From an uncultured Acidimicrobiia bacterium (GTDB taxonomy: Bacteria; Actinomycetota; Acidimicrobiia; Spongiisociales; JAENVV01), in contig CAJQPD010000303.1 in the NCBI GenBank assembly GCA_905480085.1, positions 1 to 9,658 on the forward strand: a DNA stretch of 9,658 nucleotides, in the 5' to 3' direction. Numbering within the stretch: the first letter of the stretch is position 1; each line of letters opens with the position of its first letter. Shown one piece after another: positions 1 to 7,811 of this stretch. The notes beneath the pieces are model-generated. The model did no database searches. It was not told the DNA's origin and saw only the letters and a program-made list of their open reading frames with translations. A program made the translations under genes and the position numbers.

Positions 1-869
1 TCGATGGTATAACCGATGTCGAGTTGCGTCTCATGGTTCTCGGTCACGAAGCCAACCGGTGCAAACACCAATGCCCTGGCGCCGAGGCCGATGAGATTCT
101 TGGCCGCTTGATCGACGTCGGGAGTGGTCCATTTGCCGGGGACGGGATGGTTCATCCAACCAGGGCTGATCAAGGGGTACCGACGGATGAGTCGCTCTTG
201 CATGGCGTAATAGAGAGCGGTGCTGTCGCGAACACCGGTTTCCATTCCTTTGGTCTCGAGCGGACACCCGTGCAGGCACAACACGATGCCGACCTGGCTG
301 GGAGCGTAGCGTTCGAGCAACGGGGCAACCTCGGCTTCGATCTGGCTAGTCAGAAGCTCCTGGAAGTCCGCACGTTCCCAGAAGGCCGGGAGGTAACGGA
401 TGTCCTTGACCCATGCTCCATCGGGGTTCAGCGCCTCATTGATTTGCTGAAGAGCCAGGCCGCCGGTGAAGACCGAATCAACCACAAGCCACGGGTACAC
501 CACGATCCGCTCGTACCCCTGGCTACGAATCTCGGCGAGTACTTGTGACGGGAGAAACGGCTCGACGAAGTTGTATGCCTTGAAGACAGCCACATCGTCA
601 CCGTAGGTTGCCTTTAGTTTCTCCTCGATTCCAGCTCGTTGACTCTCAAAGATGGCGTTGTGGGGCGAGTGGTAGTGATTGGCGGCATGCCACTCCTTGC
701 GCTGTTGCCGCTCAAGACGGCGAGAAAGCCATGGGATGGAGAAGTCCGGAAACTTGATCGACTTCGCAACAAGGAGCCGGAACCCTCGTTCGTTATATTC
801 GGCGAAGTCGTCGTAGTGCTCGACCTCGCCGTACCCGCACAGGAGCACTGCAACTTTTTCACTCATCAT
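1..869 (-). CDS. hemH: Ferrochelatase-family protein (C-terminus cut by window edge)
   Basis: The minus-strand frame is open from ATG 869 to the left edge, giving 289 residues; B. subtilis ferrochelatase has 310, so a few tens of residues are probably missing. Ferrochelatases insert Fe2+ into protoporphyrin IX or, in most Gram-positives, coproporphyrin III, in the cytoplasm or at the membrane face. Seen here: GYG at 12-14, whose Tyr13 aligns with the metal-ligand Tyr13 of the B. subtilis enzyme; an SP pair at 68-69 where the family has GGxSPL; LHGCP at 199-203, with His200 matching catalytic His183; and GFVTENHET at 273-281, with Glu280 matching Glu264. The N-terminal third is otherwise divergent and has a His-rich patch (H61, H65, H67, H70). 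ATG 869 is followed directly by ATG 866; AGGGG lies just upstream and fits either. Transcribed divergently from the gene at 948. The family call is solid; the substrate (coproporphyrin versus protoporphyrin) is inferred. Confidence 0.85.
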   Translation of the reverse strand, partial: MMSEKVAVLLCGYGEVEHYDDFAEYNERGFRLLVAKSIKFPDFSIPWLSRRLERQQRKEWHAANHYHSPHNAIFESQRAGIEEKLKATYGDDVAVFKAYNFVEPFLPSQVLAEIRSQGYERIVVYPWLVVDSVFTGGLALQQINEALNPDGAWVKDIRYLPAFWERADFQELLTSQIEAEVAPLLERYAPSQVGIVLCLHGCPLETKGMETGVRDSTALYYAMQERLIRRYPLISPGWMNHPVPGKWTTPDVDQAAKNLIGLGARALVFAPVGFVTENHETQLDIGYTI

Positions 870-947
870 CCATCCCCTACCTCGGTGCCGTACGATATGT
901 AAGAGACCACTCAGCGTAGTGGATGAGGAAAAAGGAGTGCAGGGGAG
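870..947. promoter_or_regulatory. Divergent intergenic region with inverted repeat CCACT-N6-AGTGG
   Basis: These 78 bases separate two divergent genes, so both promoters must lie here or extend into the coding regions. An exact 5-bp inverted repeat, CCACT at 907-911 and AGTGG at 918-922 with 6 bases between, is a candidate operator. TACGAT at 891-896 fits a TANNNT -10 element for the plus-strand gene, but no good -35 is visible. A ribosome binding site, AAGGAG at 932-937, lies 10 bases before ATG 948. The region as a shared control segment is well supported by gene orientation; the individual sites are weak. Confidence 0.4.
932..937 (+). promoter_or_regulatory. Ribosome binding site for the phosphotransferase gene
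   Basis: AAGGAG is complementary to the 16S rRNA 3' end and sits 10 bases before ATG 948. A second purine run, GGGGAG at 942-947, directly abuts the ATG; it is too close for that start but would be 9 bases before the in-frame GTG at 957, so the start is either 948 or 957. Confidence 0.55.
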
Positions 948-3236
948 ATGGGGGCAGTGATACTCTCAGAACGGACCGAGTCGAATTCGGCCATCGGGGG
1001 AAAAGCCAGCCACGTCCTGTGGCTCCTTAAGAACGGCTTCAGGGTCCCGGAATCCTGGGTGTTGCCAGCGGGCGCAGTCGACTCCGACGGCCCGGTGGCT
1101 TCTTGGTTGCCCGATGACGGTCCGTGGGCGGTTCGATCGTCGGCTGCCGTCGAAGACGGATTTGAATCATCGTATGCCGGACAGTTCGCCACCGTCCTGG
1201 ATGTCACAGGCTCGGAGGGAGTCGCCAACGCCATTCGGGTCGTGCGCGATTCTGCAACCGGTACCAATGCTGTCGCCTATCGAGAACGGATGGGAGAAGG
1301 CGAACCAGTCGCCATGGCGGTGATGGTCCAGCGAATGGTCACACCCAAGATCTCGGGCGTGGCATTTTCTCGAAACCCGATGACCGGTCTCAACGAAGTC
1401 GTCGTCGAAGCAGTGCCGGGACGAGGCGATGCGCTCGTCGGAGGGGGCATCAGTCCCGAGCGCTGGATCCAACGCTGGGGTGACTGGAGCACTCGGCCCA
1501 ACGGTGAATCGGTGCTTCCGGAGCAAGTTGCGGGTCAAATCGCCGCCGAAACTGTCCGGATCGCAGACGAGTTCGGATCGCCAATCGATCTTGAGTGGGT
1601 GTGGGACGGAACCGAAATCTGGTGGGTGCAGGTGCGGCCGATCACCGGTCTCGATGAGGTGACCATCTACTCCAATCGGATCTCGCGGGAAGTAATGCCC
1701 GGGATGATCAAGCCACTCGTTTGGTCGGTGAATGTACCCGTGGTCAACCGGGCCTGGATCACGCTGTTCAGTGAGCTGATCGGTCCCAACGACCTACAAC
1801 CAGAACAACTTGCCAAAGCATTCGCCTACCGGTCGTACTTCAATATGCGAACCATCGGGGAGATTTTCGAACTGCTCGGCATGCCTCATGATGGACTCGA
1901 GATGCTCCTCGGACTTCCCTCCGAGAACAAGCCCAAGTTTCGCCCATCGGTGGCGACGATGCGCCATCTGCCCCGCATGCTTCTAGCGGTCACCGCCAAG
2001 ACCCGGTACGGCAAGAAGATCCGGCCCGAAATCGACCAATTGCGAGAGCGATTCTCCAGCATCGACAAGTCGGACCTGAAAGCCTTGAGTGATTCGGGTC
2101 TACTGGCCAGGGTCGAGGACCTCGCCGAGGTAACCACGCGGGCAGCGTATGCCAACATCGTGACGCCACTCCTCGCCAACATCTACGTCGCTCTGCTGCG
2201 TCGGTCATTGACAAAACACGGAGTGGCGGCAGACGAACTCGACCTTGAACTCGGCGATCCTGAGAACCCGTACAGTCCGAACAGGGCCCTCACCGATCTC
2301 GGCGAACTCATCGCTGATGCAGGCCTGGACACAGTCGCAACGATACGCGATCGAGGCCGAGCAGCATTGCCACAGGATCTTGAGCCGGCCTTCGAGCGAT
2401 TCCTGGAGGAGTTCGGCCACCTATCCGACAGCGGCAATGACTTCTCGGTTCCCCCGTGGGTGGAACAGCCAGATGCCGTGCTTCGGATGGCCGTAGATCA
2501 CGCCGAAGTCACCGGTAAGCACGAGACGATTCCATGGCGTGAAGCCACCAGCAGACTCGGGCCCGTCGCCAGACGGAGTGTGGACGCCCTGCGAAGCAAG
2601 TCGAGTCAGTTCGTCGACCACCGTGAACGGGTGAGCTTCATCTACACCTACGGGTACGGCCTGTTCAGGCCCACCTTTCTTGAGATCGGTACCCGCCTCG
2701 TCGAGCGCGGACTCCTCAACTCGAGCGATGACGTGATGTATCTCCAGCTCGACGAGGTCAGAACCGCCCTGTTGGATGGCGAGTACTCGCCCCCTCCCGA
2801 AGAACTGGTGTCGCTCCGAAAAAGGGAGATGGCCGACCTCCAAGACGTCGATATGCCCGAGACCATCTTTGGCGACAACTTCGTTCCGATCCGACAAGGA
2901 CTTCTCGACGTGGATCAAGTCACCGGCGTCGCCACTTCCCGGGGGCACCACCGGGGCGTCCTGCGGGTAGTCAAAGGAATCGACGACTGGCACCGCGTAC
3001 AAGCCGGCGACGTCATCGCCATCCCGTTCAGCGATGTCGGGTGGACTCCGCTGTTCGCCCGAGCGGGTGCGGTCATCGCCGAGGCGGGCGGGATCCTCTC
3101 GCACAGCAGCATCGTCGCTCGGGAATATCGTATCCCGTGCGTCGTGTCGGTCCCCGGTGCCACCCGTTTACCTGATGGCGCCACGGTGGTCGTCGACGGG
3201 TACACCGGCACGGTGATCGTCGAAAAGCCCAACTAG
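948..3236 (+). CDS. Rifampicin-phosphotransferase-like ATP-grasp / PEP-utilising mobile-domain protein
   Basis: 762 residues. The N-terminal part (about 1-235) is a PPDK/PEP-synthase ATP-grasp domain: GGK at 17-19, WAVRSSAAVEDG, SSYAGQF, SGVAFSRNP and the closing VQVRPITG are family hallmarks. The C-terminal part (about 650-762) is the phosphohistidine swivel domain with PLFARAGA, EAGGILSHSS and VDGYTGTV; His719 is the expected phosphorylated histidine. Between them is a long, mainly helical region (with YFNM near residue 297) and no PEP/pyruvate-binding TIM barrel. This order and size match rifampicin phosphotransferase (about 865 residues), which uses ATP to give AMP, phosphate and phospho-substrate; the middle domain holds the acceptor. 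The substrate here cannot be read from sequence, so a resistance role is not claimed. Start ATG 948 has AAGGAG 10 bases upstream; GTG 957 is an alternative. It runs divergently from the ferrochelatase gene and ends 31 bp from the convergent PlsY-like gene. Confidence 0.85.
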   Translation: MGAVILSERTESNSAIGGKASHVLWLLKNGFRVPESWVLPAGAVDSDGPVASWLPDDGPWAVRSSAAVEDGFESSYAGQFATVLDVTGSEGVANAIRVVRDSATGTNAVAYRERMGEGEPVAMAVMVQRMVTPKISGVAFSRNPMTGLNEVVVEAVPGRGDALVGGGISPERWIQRWGDWSTRPNGESVLPEQVAGQIAAETVRIADEFGSPIDLEWVWDGTEIWWVQVRPITGLDEVTIYSNRISREVMPGMIKPLVWSVNVPVVNRAWITLFSELIGPNDLQPEQLAKAFAYRSYFNMRTIGEIFELLGMPHDGLEMLLGLPSENKPKFRPSVATMRHLPRMLLAVTAKTRYGKKIRPEIDQLRERFSSIDKSDLKALSDSGLLARVEDLAEVTTRAAYANIVTPLLANIYVALLRRSLTKHGVAADELDLELGDPENPYSPNRALTDLGELIADAGLDTVATIRDRGRAALPQDLEPAFERFLEEFGHLSDSGNDFSVPPWVEQPDAVLRMAVDHAEVTGKHETIPWREATSRLGPVARRSVDALRSKSSQFVDHRERVSFIYTYGYGLFRPTFLEIGTRLVERGLLNSSDDVMYLQLDEVRTALLDGEYSPPPEELVSLRKREMADLQDVDMPETIFGDNFVPIRQGLLDVDQVTGVATSRGHHRGVLRVVKGIDDWHRVQAGDVIAIPFSDVGWTPLFARAGAVIAEAGGILSHSSIVAREYRIPCVVSVPGATRLPDGATVVVDGYTGTVIVEKPN

Positions 3237-3267
3237 TCAGTTGAGTCGCTGACGTAGTCAACCTGAG

Positions 3268-3960
3268 CTAGTCGGGCAGGTACTTGTCACGATTGAGCGA
3301 CGGGTGGCCACTCGTCAACAGCTTCATGGCTTCTTTTCGATCGATCTCTCCAGCCTTTTGCATCCGAGTCAGATCCTTCATCACTGGCCAAATCGTCGGC
3401 CAAACCGCAACGTTGATGACGGTCGCATAGGCGAACGCCTCCCAGCCGGCCCCGCGCCACCAGAACCAGGGGAACAACCAGACCACCCCCGAAATGTACG
3501 ACACGACCACATTGCGACTGAGCACCCCGGTGAGGGTTCCCAGCAGCGTCACGACAGGCACGGCCAGCCAGTCGAGAATGGCGAGACCACCGAGGTACGG
3601 AGACATACCGGCTCCACCGCGGAACCGGTAGAACACGGGATAGTTGTGCCCGACAACCGCCGCAGCCGCCACCAAGTACTCGTAGTCATGATCGGGAAAC
3701 GCCAAACTGAAGGCGAGAACCGGAAGCGCAGCTTTTGCCATGTCCAGTATTCCGGTCAGACACCCATACCCGGGACCGCGCTTGAGCGAGATGAGCGACG
3801 CACTCGTCCGGTTGAATCTGAGCGTGCCCTTGCCTAATTGAACGTCCACGCCACTCAGATCATCGCCCGGCAGAACCCAGCGACCAAGAATCCGCGTAAA
3901 CGACACGGCTCCGAACAAGTAGCCGATCACAATGGCCACCAGGGCTGTCCAGAAACTCAC
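3268..3960 (-). CDS. Divergent PlsY-like (glycerol-3-phosphate acyltransferase family) membrane protein
   Basis: 230 residues from GTG 3960. PlsY is an integral membrane enzyme that acylates glycerol-3-phosphate using acyl-phosphate, the first committed step of phospholipid synthesis in most bacteria. Seen here: an N-terminal hydrophobic segment (about 3-22) with IGYLFGAVSF, LDMAK at 72-76 matching the family's LDxxKG, and GHNYPVFYRFRGGAGM at 104-119, which is PlsY motif 2 with the usual Lys of GGKG replaced by Ala117. Further hydrophobic stretches lie at about 78-103, 123-145 and 150-200. Motif 1 (GSGNxGATN) is not recognisable, the region reading LGKGTLRFNRTSAS at 42-55, and the conserved His/Asn of motif 3 are not evident. 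GTG 3960 is chosen over ATG 4011 because GGAGGG sits 6 bases before it. Convergent with the phosphotransferase gene and divergent from the cyclase gene. Fold assignment is good; enzymatic activity is uncertain. Confidence 0.75.
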   Translation of the reverse strand: MSFWTALVAIVIGYLFGAVSFTRILGRWVLPGDDLSGVDVQLGKGTLRFNRTSASLISLKRGPGYGCLTGILDMAKAALPVLAFSLAFPDHDYEYLVAAAAVVGHNYPVFYRFRGGAGMSPYLGGLAILDWLAVPVVTLLGTLTGVLSRNVVVSYISGVVWLFPWFWWRGAGWEAFAYATVINVAVWPTIWPVMKDLTRMQKAGEIDRKEAMKLLTSGHPSLNRDKYLPD

Positions 3961-3966
3961 GTCGAT

Positions 3967-3972
3967 CCCTCC
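3967..3972 (-). promoter_or_regulatory. Strong ribosome binding site deciding the GTG start of the PlsY-like gene
   Basis: Read on the minus strand, AAAAGGAGGG is followed by six bases (ATCGAC) and then GTG at 3960-3958. This near-perfect Shine-Dalgarno and spacing favours GTG 3960 over the in-frame ATG at 4011, which would add 17 charged residues ahead of the first membrane helix and has no comparable site. Confidence 0.75.
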
Positions 3973-4087
3973 TTTTCTCCTCTTCGAAATGGACCCTACT
4001 CGGGGTGACAATCCCTTGGCCGGTCAATGCGCCTTTCGGCGCCACGCCAATGAGGATCTCCCGAGCAGTGTCATCTCCATTGCTTGT

Positions 4088-4111
4088 GGAACGTTTCTGG
4101 CAACTTCGGTT
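4088..4111 (+). promoter_or_regulatory. Possible ECF-sigma promoter GGAAC-N16-GTT
   Basis: GGAAC at 4088-4092 and GTT at 4109-4111, separated by 16 bases, match the spacing and core of actinobacterial extracytoplasmic-function sigma promoters (SigE/SigH type). If used, it would give the cyclase gene a leader of about 130 bases. Eight fixed positions over this short region make a chance match unlikely but quite possible. Confidence 0.25.
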
Positions 4112-4248
4112 CCCCGGTCGAGGCTTGCGTCGGGACCCGCCTGCCGGTGCTCGATCAGTTCTGCCTCCGATGGCGAACCTCCCGCCTGGATGCAACCCGC
4201 GTCGCGAGTAGTCGGACGACTGAACCTGCAGCCGAGTAGCCTGAGTGG

Positions 4249-7200
4249 GTGGAGACTTCCTGTTCGAGATGCGGTGACGAACTCGTTGTCGGAGCCCGAT
4301 TCTGCGCCTCATGCGGCAATCCAGTCCCGATGGCGTGTTCCACCTGCTTGGCGGAACTGCCTTCGGGAGCCGCGTTCTGTCCCTCCTGCGGGTCGGAGCA
4401 GACGACAACTCCCACTCCGCACACCGGACATGAGGAACTGAGAGTCCTGTCGTGCCTGTTCGCAGACCTTGCCGACTTCACGTCACGTACTGAGCAGTCC
4501 GATCCCGAAGACGTACGGGCTCGACTGGCGATTTATCACCTCAAAGTACGCGAAGACGTTGAGCGCTGGGGCGGCCATGTCGAGAAGCTCATGGGCGATG
4601 GTGTGTTTGCAGTGTTCGGCCTGCCGACTATCCACGAAGACGACCCGGAACGGGCAGTCCGGGCCGCCTTGCGGATTCAACAATCGATTGAATCGATCAA
4701 CGCCTCGGACCCCGCACTCGATCTCTCCGTTCGGATAGGAATCACGACCGGTGAAGCGATCGTCGGACTCGGCGCCTCCGACCAGAACGAACGCATCATC
4801 GGAGACGTGGTCAATACCGCCTCCCGTCTTGTTGGAGTTGCCGATCCCGATTCCGTCGTGATCGACGAACGAACACATCTCGCAACTCGCAACGTGATCG
4901 ATTACGCCCCGCTCGACCCGGTGTATTTGAGGGGCAAAGCGGCTCCATTGACGATATGGCAGGCGCGCCAGGCGCGCAGTCGCTACGGGGTCGCTGTCGA
5001 CGAAAACGCCTCCGCCGAGTTCATCGGCAGACAAGACGAACTCAATCTGCTGGCAGATGCGCTCAATCGAGCCACATCCCGGCGTAAGCCGCAACTCATG
5101 ACGATCAGCGGAGAACCCGGCGTCGGCAAGAGCCGATTGCTCCGCGAGTTCCGTTCAACGTTGGATGATCGACCTGACGTGCTGGTGCGCTGGCGCCAAG
5201 GCAGATCACTCCCGCACGGCGAAGGAATCACGTTTTGGGCGCTCTCCGAGATCGTGAAGTCTGAGGCGGGGATTCTTGAGTCCGAAACACAGGACGAGGC
5301 GCGAGCCAAGTTGGACGCCTCGATTCACAGTTTGGCCAATGGGCAGGACGACGTCGACGAGGCATGGCTCCGTCAACGACTCGCACCGCTGGCCGGAGTG
5401 GGCCGATATGACCGAGTCGAACGGGCGGAACTGTTCTCGGCATGGCTCCAATACGTCGAATTGCTGGCAGCCAAAGACCCACTTGTACTGGCACTCGAGG
5501 ACCTACATTGGGCAGACGATGCACTCGCCGACTTCGTCGAGCACCTCCTCGACTGGTCCCAAGATGCGCCCGTACTGATCGTCTGTACCGCCCGACCGGA
5601 CTGGTTCTCCCGCCGACCCGACTGGGGCGGCGGCAACCGAGAAGCTGCAACGATCGGCCTTCTTCCGCTCTCACCAACAGAAACGGCTCAACTTGTCGGA
5701 TCGATTTCTGGGCAGGCTGTCATGCCGGCCGGATCCCAAAGAGCCTTATTGGATCGTTCGGGAGGCAACCCGCTCTACCTGACCGAATACCTCAAACTCG
5801 CCATGGAGAAAGGTTGGTTCGAACGGGCGACCTCCTTGGATGACCTCCCCATGCCCGACTCGATACAAGCCATTATCGCCGCCCGACTGGACCTCCTCGA
5901 CCGGGCAGGTCGTGCCAGCCTCCAAGCGGCGGCGGTCATCGGCAGGGTGTTCTGGACCGGGGCCGTTTCGTTCTTGCGGGGACAGGATGACATTGCGGAG
6001 GCGCTGCGCGGGTTGGTGCGGCGAGAACTGGTTCGACCGGTCCGCCGATCGTCGATGCAGGGTCAAGAAGAATTCATCTTCACCCACATTCTGGCGCGGG
6101 ATGTAGCGTACGGTCAGCTCACCAAATCGGAGAAGGCTCGCCTTCACCGGGAAACGGCCCGGTGGCTCGAAGCGGTAAGCGGAGGGCGGGCGATCGATGT
6201 CGCTGAGTTGCTGGCCCATCATCACACGACGGCACTTGAACTGGAACCATCAGACGACCCGGAGTTGCTCAATCGGGTGCACGGGTTCCTGATGCTCGCT
6301 TGGGAACGCACCGAGGGACTCGACGTCGAGGCAGCAGCCCGTTTCGCTAGAAGAGCGGCCGAGATCGCCACGGATCCGGTTAATCGCGGCATGGCGCTGA
6401 TGGCGATCGGACGAGTCAATCGTTCGCGCGAGACGTCGGAACCAGTGCTAACCGAAGCCATCGACCTGTTCCGGACGGCGGGAGACAGACTCCACGAAGC
6501 CGAAGCACTCGCAGATCGCTACAACTTGCTGTGGTGGACCGGCGACACGACTACCGCCCGTGCCGACCTCGACCTGGCCATGGAACTGATCGACGGTATC
6601 CCAGACGACTCCATCGTTGCCAAGGTCCTCGCGACGTACGCCTCACACATGCAGCTCGCCGGCCATGTCGAAGAATCACTCGACGCGGTGGAGAGAGCTA
6701 TCGCCACGGCCGGCGCAGTAGGCGACATCTCGAATCATGCCAAAGCACTGCGAATACGAGGGCAATCCCTTGTGGCTTTGGGCAACCCGGCCGGGGCAGA
6801 CGACGTCCTCGAAGCATTGGCCATCGCTCTCGATCGTGGCAACACGCAGGAGGCAATGAACGGGTATAACGGCCAGGCCACCTATCTCGCCGCGATCGGC
6901 AGGGCTATGGACGCAGTACATCTGATTGACGAAGCCATCGCCTACGGCGAACAACGCGGGTACGAGGCCGCCGTCGAATGGTCAAAGCAGACCAAGTGCG
7001 AGGCCTTGATACAGCTAGGACGCATAGATGACATTGACGCCCTGGCCAACGAACTGGTCGAGGCGGACGCCGCTCGTGGTGGATCGCAGGTTGGCCTGAT
7101 GGTGCCCATGTGGCAATCGTTCGTTCGTTGGGCACGGGGCGACGTCGAGTCAGCCTGGCGAACTGGATTGAAGGTCGTTGACGAATCCCGGGAGGTGGGC

Positions 7201-7719
7201 GACATCCAGGTGCGGATGCCAGCGGTGAGTTCGGCGATCCTCTTCGGCAACACTGCCGGCCACGACGACTCGCTTCCTGACCTGATCGGAGAGATCATTG
7301 GGCTCGGGGTCGAGAACCCCACCCATCTCGTCAAGGCGCTCCTCCAAATCGCCCCTGCGATGATCCGGCTCAATCTGGTCGACGAACTCGAAGCTCTCAC
7401 GAGACTCGCCGAGACGTCAGGATCCACCTGGCTGGCGGCATCAGTAGATGCCACTCTCGGATTGATCGACGAAGCGCGCGGCAATCACCGGTCGGCTCTC
7501 AATCGGATTCTGCCAGCCATCGACGTGGGTGATGAGCTGAGCCTCGACTTCCATACCGTCCAACTTCGCATCGCCGCTTCTCGCTGTGCATACGCACTCG
7601 ACGACACGAACCTGGCCGAAGAGCTACTGGTCGCGGCCCGCTCTCAGGCACATGCCATGGGTATTGCCGTCGTTTTGGACCAGATCGACACCATGGAAAA
7701 CACCCGGGCGGCAGGCTAG
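4249..7719 (+). CDS. Double zinc-ribbon / class III nucleotidyl cyclase / STAND ATPase / TPR signalling protein
   Basis: 1156 residues. Residues 1-50 hold two zinc ribbons: C5-x2-C8 with C19-x2-C22, and C30-x2-C33 with C44-x2-C47. About 62-240 is a class III cyclase homology domain, which makes cAMP or cGMP from ATP or GTP: metal-binding Asp73 (FADLADFT) and Asp117 (MGDGVFAVFG), substrate Lys113, and transition-state Asn189 and Arg193 (GDVVNTASRL). The purine-specifying Asp/Thr position appears to be Arg182 or a neighbour. From about 258 follows an AAA/STAND ATPase: FIGRQDEL, Walker A GEPGVGKS at 288-295, Walker B LVLALED ending at Asp418, then LHWADD. From about 690 to the end are helical TPR-like repeats (for example around 805-820). 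The layout resembles soluble adenylyl cyclase and mycobacterial cyclase-ATPase proteins; no DNA-binding domain was seen. Start GTG 4249 is forced by the in-frame TAG at 4237; no clear Shine-Dalgarno precedes it. No predicted membrane segment, so cytoplasmic. Ligand and partner are unknown. Confidence 0.9.
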   Translation: METSCSRCGDELVVGARFCASCGNPVPMACSTCLAELPSGAAFCPSCGSEQTTTPTPHTGHEELRVLSCLFADLADFTSRTEQSDPEDVRARLAIYHLKVREDVERWGGHVEKLMGDGVFAVFGLPTIHEDDPERAVRAALRIQQSIESINASDPALDLSVRIGITTGEAIVGLGASDQNERIIGDVVNTASRLVGVADPDSVVIDERTHLATRNVIDYAPLDPVYLRGKAAPLTIWQARQARSRYGVAVDENASAEFIGRQDELNLLADALNRATSRRKPQLMTISGEPGVGKSRLLREFRSTLDDRPDVLVRWRQGRSLPHGEGITFWALSEIVKSEAGILESETQDEARAKLDASIHSLANGQDDVDEAWLRQRLAPLAGVGRYDRVERAELFSAWLQYVELLAAKDPLVLALEDLHWADDALADFVEHLLDWSQDAPVLIVCTARPDWFSRRPDWGGGNREAATIGLLPLSPTETAQLVGSISGQAVMPAGSQRALLDRSGGNPLYLTEYLKLAMEKGWFERATSLDDLPMPDSIQAIIAARLDLLDRAGRASLQAAAVIGRVFWTGAVSFLRGQDDIAEALRGLVRRELVRPVRRSSMQGQEEFIFTHILARDVAYGQLTKSEKARLHRETARWLEAVSGGRAIDVAELLAHHHTTALELEPSDDPELLNRVHGFLMLAWERTEGLDVEAAARFARRAAEIATDPVNRGMALMAIGRVNRSRETSEPVLTEAIDLFRTAGDRLHEAEALADRYNLLWWTGDTTTARADLDLAMELIDGIPDDSIVAKVLATYASHMQLAGHVEESLDAVERAIATAGAVGDISNHAKALRIRGQSLVALGNPAGADDVLEALAIALDRGNTQEAMNGYNGQATYLAAIGRAMDAVHLIDEAIAYGEQRGYEAAVEWSKQTKCEALIQLGRIDDIDALANELVEADAARGGSQVGLMVPMWQSFVRWARGDVESAWRTGLKVVDESREVGDIQVRMPAVSSAILFGNTAGHDDSLPDLIGEIIGLGVENPTHLVKALLQIAPAMIRLNLVDELEALTRLAETSGSTWLAASVDATLGLIDEARGNHRSALNRILPAIDVGDELSLDFHTVQLRIAASRCAYALDDTNLAEELLVAARSQAHAMGIAVVLDQIDTMENTRAAG

Positions 7720-7811
7720 ACCGCGCGAATCACCTGACATTACCGGCCCTCTTTCCGGATGGGACTTATGGCCATTGTCACGAATCTGAGAATCCGATAC
7801 GTTCGTAGCAA

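Larger units (their letters stand above)
3961..4248. promoter_or_regulatory. Divergent control region between the PlsY-like and cyclase genes
   Basis: About 288 bases without a credible gene separate two divergently read genes. Visible elements are the ribosome binding site at 3967-3972 for the leftward gene, a small perfect hairpin GCGCC-TTTC-GGCGC at 4029-4042, and a possible ECF-type promoter at 4088-4111 for the rightward gene. No Shine-Dalgarno is evident before GTG 4249. The short open frames across this stretch have no recognisable protein character. Confidence 0.5.

Noticed and set aside
24..548. A 174-codon plus-strand open frame at the left end
   Set aside because: Antisense to the ferrochelatase reading frame, which has the His and Glu metal-site motifs.
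2421..3104. A 227-codon open frame on the minus strand inside the phosphotransferase gene
   Set aside because: It is fully antisense to a gene with clear domain motifs, and its translation has no recognisable family; a shadow of GC-rich codon bias.
3236..3262. Possible bidirectional terminator between the convergent genes
   Set aside because: Only competing 5-bp stems (GTCAG/CTGAC and GTTGA/TCAAC) with large loops and no T-run; not convincing.
4483..5094. A 203-codon minus-strand open frame inside the cyclase gene
   Set aside because: Antisense to the cyclase catalytic domain, whose motifs are all present on the plus strand.
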